Assembly (NCBI GenBank): GCA_964020085.1
Contig: OZ026608.1
Coordinates: 16,697,479-16,761,478 of the forward strand
Source: Micromussa lordhowensis
Taxonomy: Eukaryota; Cnidaria; Anthozoa; Scleractinia; Lobophylliidae
Length of the DNA stretch: 64,000 nt
Direction of reading: 5' to 3'
The notes under the pieces were generated by a model that did not search any database, was not told the origin of the DNA, and worked only from the letters and a program-made list of their open reading frames with translations. Both the position numbers and the translations under genes were made by a program. Positions 49,291 through 60,400 of the stretch are shown in pieces (the stretch's first letter is position 1; each line of letters begins with the position of its first letter).

Positions 49291-49773
49291 TCTTACTCTC
49301 AGAGCAATATTCAACTTTCTTTCGACTTGTCCACCGTACCTCTACCATAATTTTACTTTACTACAATTATTTTTAACTATGTTCTATGTTTCCGCCCTCT
49401 TTCTGTTTCCTCGCCTGTATCAAATGTAACATCAATAGGTAACATGGGGGCCAACTAGGAAACCGAATGGTTTATTTGGCCACCATTCTCAAACACTTTT
49501 ACTTAATACAATATAAACATCGTTGAGATGGCCTGCACCTCTTTACAACCTCTATTTTGATTCGTTCTTGTTAATCTGCACCTCTTTTGTTGTTAAGACT
49601 AGGGGCATTGTTTGTGTTGTTTACCCATTGTCTCGTTTGGCCAATTATAGAGACCCTTGTAAACGGTGCGTGCTCGCCCACATCGTTAGCAACTACAAAT
49701 GAATTAACTACATGAAGGGGAAATAAATTGAATGAATGAACTATTGGGATGGTTTAGGGGTCTGTTGTTCACT

Positions 49774-49975
49774 GGGAGGCGCGGTGGCCTCCTGGTTAGT
49801 GCGCTCGACTCCGGAGCGAGCGGTCCGGGTTCGAGCCCTGGCCGAGGACAGTGTCTAGCATCCCGTACGTACGTACGTCCTGGAAAAGTAGAAATACTTC
49901 TAGCCGCTTCATGCTACAGAAACCGGGATAAGCTCCGGCAGCTATGAGCCAGCCTTGGCTCCAAGGCTTCACTTT
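49774..49975 (+). mobile_element. SINE family B, internally deleted
   Basis: The tRNA-like head is the best preserved of the family (GGTGGCCTCCTGGTTAGTGC and GGTCCGGGTTCGAGCCCTGG). The central block is missing. The tail resumes with TTCATGCTACAGAAACCGGG and ends at a poly-T. A short (GTAC)n run marks the junction. Confidence 0.75.
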
Positions 49976-50533
49976 TTTTTGTTCACTAAGGCACTAACGC
50001 CATAAGGTGTAAACTTTAATCTTTGTTTAATTAATTAATTTCAATCAATTAGCCTTGGGCGGAAGGTGGGTGGGATAAGATCCCGAGTGCATTGCGCAAA
50101 ACGTGTTATACTTGTTACTTATTGGAAAGTACTGAAAACTGTTTCGAGCCACCTTAAATGACAAATCAAGCTGACAAAAATGTTGATGTTGATCAGAAAT
50201 ACGATTGTCTTTAAAAATACCTTCAACATTCTTGTGATCAGTCACGAACAAGTCAACAAATTTTCATTTTGATAAATGGTATTTAACGCTCGATTAACGC
50301 TCTTTAGATGTATACCTATTCATTCAAATATATTAATAAGAAAAACATAGAAAAGCAGTTGTCCAACAGCTATAAAACTTCGTAGATGGGTCCTTTTGAT
50401 ACCATAACTTCAGGCGTTCGTTACCACAGTACAAAGCTATCTTGTAAGGCAATAGTAACAGTACTGTTTTGAAAATCATTAGAGGATCCAAGATGGAGGT
50501 ACGTAGTGAAAAGGTGCGCATCTAGATTTAAAG

Positions 50534-50945
50534 AAAGCACTCGAAGTGCAAAACTGGGGACCCTAATTGAAAAAACACACAAAGTATAAAACCAGGGAAC
50601 CTTATTGGAAAAGCACTCGAAGTACAAAACTAGGGACCCTGATTGGAAAAGCACCCGGAGTACAAAACTAGGGACCCTGATTGGAAAAGCACCCGGAGTA
50701 CAAAATTAGGGACCCTGACTGGAAAAGCACTCGAAGTACAAAACTAGGGACCCTGATTGGAAAAGCACTCGAAGTACAAAACTAGGGACCCTGACTGGAA
50801 AAGCACTCGAAGTACAAAATTAGGGACCCTGACTGGAAAAGCACCCGGAGTACAAAATTAGGGATCCTGACTGGAAAAGCACTCGAAGTACAAAACTAGG
50901 GATCCTGATTGAAAAGCACCCGGAGTACTAGTGGGGACCCTTATT
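50534..50945 (+). repeat. Minisatellite, 38-bp unit, about 11 copies
   Basis: The unit includes AAAAGCACTCGAAGTACAAA and ACTAGGGACCCTGATTGG. GGGACCCT recurs every 38 bases (for example 50633, 50671). Variants alternate CACTCGAAG with CACCCGGAG, suggesting a higher-order pattern. The first and last units are diverged, and no spacers separate copies. Confidence 0.9.
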
Positions 50946-51811
50946 TTAAAAATACCTGTGAAAAAGTGGGGCCCACATCGAAAACACCAATGCCACTAAA
51001 AATTAAAATTTCTCAGTTCAATACAGCAGGATATATGATTTAAACTTTACTTGTGGTATCAATTCATAAATAGACGTTACAATATTTTCTAATTGGATCA
51101 TCTCGACTTTGAGCCCTGATCGTAAAATAATTAAATTTATGGTTATAACATTATATATCTCAGTCAACAGAGCTAATGAATGTACAATTATGACGTCACA
51201 GTTGATGATGTCGGGCCATACCCTTGTTGATCTTTTTTTTAGGGGACATAAATATTAGCTGAAAAAATTGAAATTTGAATTTTAAAAAATGCTCAGACCA
51301 AAACCGGTGACCCCCTAGATAAAAAATTTCCATCTGAAGTTGTTTTTGCGTACTAGAAAGTCTACTTAAGTTGCCGATTAAAAATTAAAAATTAAAAAAT
51401 TAAAAATACGAATCAAAGCTTTTTCAGCTATTGTAAGCACCGCTAAACGTTTTTTGGTGACGTTGTGATATATAACGTCATCAATTATTCAATCATTGAA
51501 ATTATTTCTCGAAAATCTTAAATTATACCAGTTTTAATGACACTGAGGTCTTTAGCCTTTAAAGAAATTAATTTTGCATCACTACGCTACACATTCAATC
51601 GGAAGTGAAACCAATCGTGACTCCTTCGCACTCGTTGCCCATAACGTGTTTTGATTGGTTCACTGTTTTGTCTGTGTCCCTTATGATTGGCTAAAATGAT
51701 TACTTTGGTTTCGGTTTACGACACTCAATTGAAAACCTCTCTAATAGTTTCTTAGTCATACATAATCAAATGATATAAATCAGGTGATATGAAGTTGGAA
51801 TCCTTGCTTTA

Positions 51812-51966
51812 CAATGGACCTTTTCGACGATACAGCGGCCATTTGGAATTCTACTGTTTCAGATAGCAATTATGGGATGTTCAGGGGGCAAATTAGTATG
51901 TATTTGCCCCCCTGAGCAACCCAGCATAGCTATTTTAAACAATAGTATCGCCGAAAAGGTTCATTG
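51812..51966. mobile_element. 155-bp MITE (CAATGGACCTTTTCG ends)
   Basis: The ends are CAATGGACCTTTTCGACGAT and the complement of a GTATCGCCGAAAAGGTTCATTG-like right end. An inner GGGGCAAA/TTTGCCCC pair surrounds TTAGTATGTA. It lies 43 bases beyond the stop codon of the deaminase gene, so it may sit in its 3' untranslated region. Confidence 0.65.
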
Positions 51967-52009
51967 AAATAATTCAGAGCGCAATCTAAGGCAAAATGCG
52001 GTGCCCCCA

Positions 52010-54408
52010 TCAGCGTGTTATGCCGATACCTATTCCTATGCCTATTAGTATAGCTGCTAGTCCTATAGCGATGCCCATAGTTATGCTGTTGGTCGTTATT
52101 CCCTCAAACCAGAATTGCATGCGTCTCTTTGGCGCCAACTCATATGGAGTCCTTTCAATCCTGGGCCAGTCTTTGAATAAAGTCTCATTTGTTTCTTCTT
52201 TGGCCGCCAGTCCCTCAAAGGTTTTTCTGATCGCTTCCGCTATCTCTTCCTCGTTGAAGGGATCCATGGGACTATAAATAAAACAGACAGTCTTAGTATA
52301 TGAAACAATGCAGGACACGTTGTCCCCGCCCCTCCCATCACAGGAATAAGCACGTGCCAGTTCCACGGTTATCACCAACTCGCCGCGCTTGAACGCATGA
52401 CGTCATTAAGTTCTTTATACATGACTTTACAAGGTAATGTTACACCACAGCGATTTTTAACGCAACATTGTTGCGTTAAAAATCGCTGTCGTGCAACACG
52501 TTGCAGATTTTTGTAAGCGATTCAAAAACCTGCAACCTTTTTTGTCCGAATAGACCATTTTACAGTTGTCTGCTCAGTAACCTGGCCTCTGAATTGCAGC
52601 GAGGCTAGAGGTGACCTTGTGTTGATACAAACCTAACTGCTTTTGTTGTGTAAATCAAGTTGTTCTAATGCTAACTAGGTGCATTTACATGACAAAAGCA
52701 GAGGTCTGTATCAAAGCAAGGTCACCTCCAGCCTCGCTGCCATTCAAAGGCCAGATCACCGAGCAGACAACTGTAAAATGGTCTATTGTGCGTGTTGCGT
52801 TAAAAACTACCGGTATTTCGTGTAACATACCGTTGACGCAACAAAGTTGCATCAATAGTTGTCTGGTAACATGTATTTAAAACTGGCTCGTGTAACATCG
52901 CCTTAACACTAACGTTCTTGTAGAGGATTGATTCCAATAAATGCAAACATTACAACCAAGATTTTAACCCTATTTAGACCAGGAATTCTTTGATCTACAG
53001 CCGAAATTACACGAGAAGAATCATTTGATTACTTTTTGGTACTATTTATGCAATTTAATTTCAACTCTCTGCACTCAGTTTCAACTTTTTGCACACATTT
53101 CCACTTTTTGCACTGTTTGGGCTTAATTGACGTGCTCTAAGCCAATTGGCATGCTGGAATTTTTTAATATCTTATTAATAAAGAAATCCCAACGTATGTA
53201 CGTCGCGTAGTTTTTTTTTCTCTTCGTCTGGGCTTTCCATCTTCAAATGAGAACAGGTTAAAAGAAATAACCAGATTGCAATTCGCTACTTGCACATGAC
53301 CCATAATCCCTTGCGTTGTTGGTGGGTAACCAGTAGAAGAAATGTATGGTATCATGACAAAAATTAGTTCGGTGAGCTCGGAAAACCAGCTACTAATGCT
53401 TAAAAATGCACCAGAATTTACCAAAATCATGATAGGAGAAATTTGTACTAGTTTATAACTAAATGTAGAGAATTTTTTTTGTCCATACATCGTCTGTAAA
53501 ATTACAAGACGATGTATGGACAAAAAAAAATTCTCTACATTTAGTTATAAACTAGTACAAATTTCTCCTATCATGATTTTGGTAAATTCTGGTGCATTTG
53601 TAAGCATTAGTAGCTGGTTTTGCGAGCTCACCGAACTAATTTTTGTCATGATACCATACATTTATTCTAATGGTTACCCCCCCCCCCCCCCAACAACGCA
53701 AAGGATTATGGGTATGTGCAAGTAGCGAATAATGTTTTTGTAATCAGTGTACTTAGTCATTTTTCCTAAAAAAGCCCCATTGGGGAGTCAACAATTAAGT
53801 ATGATACGTTTTTGTATAACCAAATCAATGTAATATGGAGCGATTTTGCCTCAGATACACACTCGTCTAGTTGGTATGGAGAATGTATTTGGGTCAGATT
53901 TAGAGGAATGGTAGGGAGTTAAGCTTACAGTGACTTTAAAGAGAACCCTGTGTGGTTTGTATGTATATTGTATCGTATGGAGAATTGGAAAATGGTAAGG
54001 AGAATGTATGATGAAACTGGCAGTAGCTAAGTTTGCTTTACTTACATAGTTACAACCCCTGCGGCTTCTAAAATAGATAGCGCCTTTTCAGTCATATTGG
54101 TTGGTGTTATGAAATAAAGCCTTTCAACGTTTGCCTGTAAGTAAGTGAAGAAGGGTAAAGACATAAATAAACCGAACTCGAAACAAACTTAGTTTATTAG
54201 CGATCACCTTTATTAGTATCACCCAACTAGTGGACTAATGCAAATCCTGCATTTTAATTAGCTACGCTACTCGAGGACTACTAGCAATAGTCCTCGAACG
54301 CCATCGAGCGTGACGCTTTCTTTCGTTTAGTCCCAAATAGATATTTCTTCAACTTACATTTGCTAACTTTCTCATTGCCATTTCTGTCCGACTAGTTGGG
54401 TGATACTA

Positions 54409-54442
<34 letters not shown>

Positions 54443-57400
54443 GTCAATAGCCCATTCGGCTTCGCCTCATGGGCTATTGACCCGTAGCCCTTTCGGGCTA
54501 CGGGTCTAATTGTTAATTATTTAAGCAGGTTGGTTACCAAGGTCAATTTCGATGAACACACCAAAAAAGTCGTTTAGATCTTTTTTATCCACAGTCGAAG
54601 CTCTTCCGACCATCCGAGTGAAATCCCGTTTGAACTGTTACTTAACTGTAGTTTGGAAAGCGTTCCTTCGTTGTTATCTATTCCCTCGCGGATTTCGAAA
54701 CGTAAGCTCGTGAGAGAGACCAGCCTCTACCAACCACGTGTATCGGCACGCGGTCGCTTATTAGAATTCAATCTTGCAAGCAACCGTCACTAGTTATGGC
54801 CTCGTTTTCGAGGCTTCCCGAGTTCCCGAGGCTGTCATCGAGAGAGCTTCGACAGTATTGTTTTCCTCGTGCATGCCAAGCTGTGAGTATTGTAGCCAGC
54901 TGAAAACAAGGCTGACTGTGTGTACCTGCGACCAATTTGAAGAGTTAAAAAGTTCTCATTGACTAAGTGGCGGATTCTAAAAAAGACCAGCGAAGAAGGT
55001 ACCACGTTACGATGCAATGGTTTGACTTTCTCACCTGCGCAAGGTTTTTCACCTCCTCTTCCTTTGGAAAATTTGTGCAAAACGCGTAGAACTTGTTGCC
55101 TTCGCAAAAGCGAAGAGCAAGGACATTCGTGATGGCGGACACCATCATCGCATCATCGGGCGTTTCGTCTACGCCTCTTGGGTACCCTTTGTAAGATAGG
55201 GAACACATCTGTAAATGCAATGACATACGGTCATTAAAAACAATGTTCGACATAGTACTAGAAAGTACGTTTAGAAGCTGAGCTATCTCCCTAGAGTGTT
55301 TTAACTTTCATCGCCCGACCGATCCAGTATTATTAATAAAGTAAGTTTTTGGAAATCTGGGGAACATATGAGGAGCTTAAGAGTTGCTGAAAGCGCAACA
55401 CTCTAGCTTCTTTGTGTACTCTCCAACTTCCCAATCATAACTCGATGATACACAGCTTAAACTGAACATGAATCACTTAGTTGCTTTACAAAATTGCCAA
55501 TGGAAATACAATTATGAATCCACTGTTCTCGAAGGGCGCGTTTAGTCGTTGTGGTATTAAGTCGGATTAGCTTAGGAAAGTCGTCAGTGGCGAGAACCTT
55601 TTTCCCACTCATGCATTGGCCGTAAAACGGCTACTTAACTAATTAATTTCTAACTAATTAATAAAACACACCTTAAAAGTTGTGGAATCTACCAACAACG
55701 CGCCCTCTTTGGCACCCGGTGAAGACCTTATGCCGGCAATGAGTGCCAGAAAAAGGAAATAATCTTTCCATTGCTTCAACAATATCTAGTGAAAAAGGAT
55801 TCCATTCGAGTTAGAAATTCTTATTAAGAATAAAGAGGTCACCATGCAAGAAGATTAACGTGGTATCGGTGACGAAGGGGATATATTGAATTACATCACT
55901 TACGGCCTCCACAGACCAGACACTTAATTGTTGTCAACTATTAATTTTGTTTTCTTCAACAAAATGTTATCGACAACAAATTTTGTCCAATGCGAGCATT
56001 CCACACATTGGATTGTTAGCTGTCGATAACTAAGTCAGGCTAGCGAGAGCTTCAATGGAAATAATGTTCACTTCGAATGCTCAAAACACAATACGCATAC
56101 TAAAATGTGTGTCATTTTCCGATAGTTGTCGAGAACTAAACCAATGATTCCCACACACGGGAAAAAAAACGATCAAAGCGTAGTTGTCGAGAACTTATAG
56201 TTGACAACTAAAGCAGTTTCCCTTTTCGAAAAGGGAAACTGAGGGGTCCAACTGTAACTAAACTCCTGATTATGATTACACTTGCACTACACCACACAAG
56301 ATCACATTTACCTGACAAAACTCACCCAACTAAACTGGCCTTAGCTATAAAATTGATCCTAACTTGCAGGCCTCGAGAATGGAAATCATAATTAAGGTGC
56401 AAAGCTGCCAGTACCCCATCCCCACCCATTCCAGACTTTGTCTGCCAGAGTTAAATGGAGGGTTTTACGGCTCGGCGAATGTGCAAGCTACATCGTTTAT
56501 TATTCAATTTCATTGTTTATAAAGCAATCGGGAGCGTGCAAATACCTTTTGCGGGAAATTTGCCTTTGGAAATTTCACGGTCAGTCGTGAAAACCTGACG
56601 ATATAGGTGAGATTTCTCGCTAGAATTCCTTTCCATGCATAAAGTACATTTTCCTTTTCGTATCAACAAGATGTATTTCACTGACTGTAATTTTTTTACA
56701 CGGCTACACGAAGACTAGCAGAATGACTGGTGTCCAAATTTTACGGAAGATGTAAACAGATGTAGACAGAAAATGGATGGCGAATTTAAAATTGCACATC
56801 GAATTTTTTATTTGGGCCGAACCGTTTATCCTGGACCAGACGAACGAATTATGTACTCGCATCTGATTGGTTTATAAACAGTGGGACTGGGTCAGTCACA
56901 GCTAAGCGTCGAATCGGGAAACTATCCCTTTAAACAAATACATTTATCTATTACCTCGTCAGATCTTTGTCCAGGTTCAAGGTTTCTTTGCCATGGGCTT
57001 TCAATGTCTTTTTCTCTTAGGTCTTTTGTGGCTTCCTTCAACTGGTCATTTAACTGTTTCCTGAAATCCTCTATCTTGGCGATGGTTACGTTTTGGTTCG
57101 TTGCTTTAAACATGTCTATAAATGTGTTTTGAAACATAGTCAATGTGCCGTCACCCCCTCTGTTAACTAGCCTGAAAGCGAGAAAAATAAACGTCAGATC
57201 TTGTTTCCAACTCTGCACTCAGTGATACATGTAGAAACATGTAGAAAGCTTCTCGATTATTTTCAGAGTTTTGTTTACTTGCACTTAGCTATTGTGCGAA
57301 GCTGGAATTCCAGTAATTATATAAAACACGGCAGAGGGAGGCGGTTAAAAACAAATTTTACCACAATTGCTACTAATCTGGCAATCTGATTGGCTAATTT

Positions 57401-60400
57401 GCCGTTGTCGATAAGAGTCCAGACAACTGTTGTGGACTCACGAGGCGCTGCCGAGTGAATCCACTTTGATGACGTGAGTCTATTGTGATGACGCGTATAT
57501 CTCACGAGTGAGCGCAGCGAATGTTTGAGATATCGAGTTGAACACGAGACGATAAAATTCGTATCCACAATCGGGCATGTAATGTTCTGTTTATTATATT
57601 GACTTACTAATGACGACTTTTTTTACGATTTCCCAAACACTTTCCGAAAATTTCCGAAGATTCTCCAAAACTTGTCCGGAGGCCAGACAAACGTTTCCGA
57701 ACATTTTTCAGAAAATGTCCGGAGATTACAGAAGATTTCCGATGATAACCGAAGATGTCGGAGGAAGATCCGATGATGTTTTGATCACACAGCAACACAT
57801 CTAAGTTTAGTTTAAGTTATTATGTAACCATGGCAATGGTGATCTTTTCAATATCGTCACACGTGAAAGATAAAAATAGTTCACTACGCGCGATGAAGAT
57901 ATGATTTTTTAGTAAAAGCAGAAATTTAAATCCTGGTATTTTACTAGTGTTTATATAATAAATAGAGTTTTCTCACACTATGGCAGCCAAACTGGTGTCC
58001 CTTAAAAATGAAACAACAGTCTTGTTGCTCAGTGTACCAAACCAATCCTGTGGGAGTTGAACTCTTTTCTTATGTAATCACTTCCTTTTGCTGCGAAAAA
58101 TTTGCATGTGATCTGGCCACTTGATATGAAAACGCCTAATTGGCACTAGAATTTATTCGTTTAGCTAAAATGCAATGGCAAGGACTGGTAGATGCAAACC
58201 ATTATTAGTCCCCTCAAAATATTAATTAATAGCACTGCTCAGAATTGTTTTGTTATAGGTCTGTAAAGATTTCTACTGGACTATTTTTGAAATCAGTGCA
58301 AATTTCAAGTAATAAAGATAAGCGCACTGCAATAAGGTCTATTGTTTTAGAGCAAAGGTTGCTTCTAATGACACTGCGTCATAGACCTTTCACGGTTTCT
58401 GACGCCATCTTGTTTGGGGGCCTAACACGGCAAAAATTGCAGTAAATGCAGGGGGGGGGGAAGGGCGAATCTAATGCCTAACAACTCACGGAAAATTTGA
58501 GTTCTTAATTCACTCACAACTTATCATGGGCACGGAACTTTCAACTTATACATTCACTGCAATTTTTCCCGTGTTTGCTTCCCCCTCCCAAGCAAGATGG
58601 TGTCAGAAACCGTGAAAAAGTCGATTCAACTTACACAAGCTCCACCTTAGCTGCTTTGAATATCTCTTCTGATTTCCGGTATATATCTCGAAAAGAGAGA
58701 TAATATACTTTACGAACTCCAGCCTAACAAGAGATAATGTTTAATAGCTACATGTAAGAATACATGATATATTCTTCAATACACCTGTACCCTATTTCAA
58801 AAGACCCAACCTGCCAATGGGATATTCCCCACTATTGAAACCTGGATCATTGGACAATGCAATTCGAGAGTTTTCATTGGCTTAGCCATCATGGGCTATG
58901 AGCCATTATACCATGCTCTACGAATATGGTAAGGGTACGCGTGATTTTTTGGGGGGGGCGTTTTTGTTTTTTCTTTTTTAAGTTTAGTTTCCTAAATTTA
59001 ATAGCTACATGTAAGAATACATGATATATCCTTCAATACACCTGTACCCTATTTCAAAAGACCCAACCTGCCAATGGGATATTCCCCACTATTAAAACCC
59101 GGATCATTGGATAATGCAATTCGAGAGTTTTCATTGGCTTAGCCATCATGGGCTATGAGCCATTATACCATGCTCTACGAATATGGTAAGCGTATGCGTG
59201 ATGTTTTGGGGGGCGTTTTTGTTTAGTTTGCTATATTTTTGGGGCGTTTTTAATAAAACAATTATTCCACTCGCCCTTGTTGGATATGGGATGATTATAG
59301 CCAACTCGGCGCTATGCGCCTGGTTGGCTATCTACCATCTCATATCCAACGTGCGCTTGTGGAATAATTGTTAAGAATGGTGTATTAGCGGTAACAGCCT
59401 TGGTCTTTCCGTTCCCTCCCCCCTTGGAGTTCAGTCTAGGCCAAACCAATCGTGACTCGCGCGCACACATTTTCCGGCGCTTCGCGTCGGCTGCATGCAT
59501 TTGCTTCGAGATTTGATTCACTGAATTGCCCTTTTGTGGTTGGGCAGAGCGATTTCTTTAGTTTTGGTTGCACGATATTCAATTGAAAGGTGGGTGGACA
59601 AGGTGAGCCCCCCCCCCACCCTCTTCCCGGCCCAAGCCTACACTTATACCTGGCAAGAAGGGCGGTCATGTTATACGTCTCTCTGAGACGAATTATCTAT
59701 ACCGCAAACGAACGAAATAAACGAACGAACCTTACAAAGGCTAGAAGTACAGTCACCGCCCATATAAAACGAAAAAGTCGAAGTAGTTCAGATACTGAGC
59801 GTAAAACACTTAACAATCCTGACATAACAATTGTGCATGCAGGTTGTTGGCCTCCATTATCAGTTTTATACTAGATGTGACTAAATAATGGGTAGCAATG
59901 ATACCATAACGTGGTTGATGGGTGTTGCTTGGCGCCAATCTGGGAAGAGTATTACTGAAACTGGCAGTGAGTGGGTTAGTGGAAATTTTGTTAGACAAGA
60001 GAGTGGTAGGTCGAGACTATTCCAACCTATTGTTATTGTTGTGTGCTCGTTCTAAGTTCGATCAAATCTTTCAGAATTACTCAGAAATTCCAAAAAGGGG
60101 TCTTAAGGAAGAAAAAAATCCATAATATTTCCTAAGGGAAAACGGCCCAGGACCCCTCCAGAAGGCACTCGTTGTTTCGGAAATCAGTCACCATTTATCC
60201 TGGATCCGCGCATGATTATTATTAATTCTAACAGATCAGAACAGTATTCATGTAAAGAAAATGTAATGAAGTAAACCTTGCTAACATGGCTTGTGAAAAA
60301 GACGTCTAAGAAAATTATGACTCTACATGTACGTATGCTCACCTGAATCAACATTTTTGCACAGTCTTCGCATGGAATAAGCGTCACAAATGCAATTGAG

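Larger units (their letters stand above)
48178..52009. other. Intergenic region between the convergent ERCC4 and deaminase genes
   Basis: No coding exon supported. An AATAAA at 48404-48409 is a possible ERCC4 polyadenylation signal. Other contents are an inverted repeat (49040-49290), a SINE (49774-49975), a 38-bp minisatellite (50534-50945) and a fold-back (51812-51966). At 51604-51740 lies a block with AAACCAATCGTGACT and TTGATTGGTTCACTG that is diverged from 59440-59590 and is probably a dispersed repeat. Confidence 0.55.

Noticed and set aside
50534..50945. Possible CRISPR-like array
   Set aside because: Units are head-to-tail with no unique spacers, and the window is from an animal genome; it is a minisatellite.
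53164..53725. Two matching open frames on opposite strands
   Set aside because: They are the two arms of one palindrome, read once on each strand.
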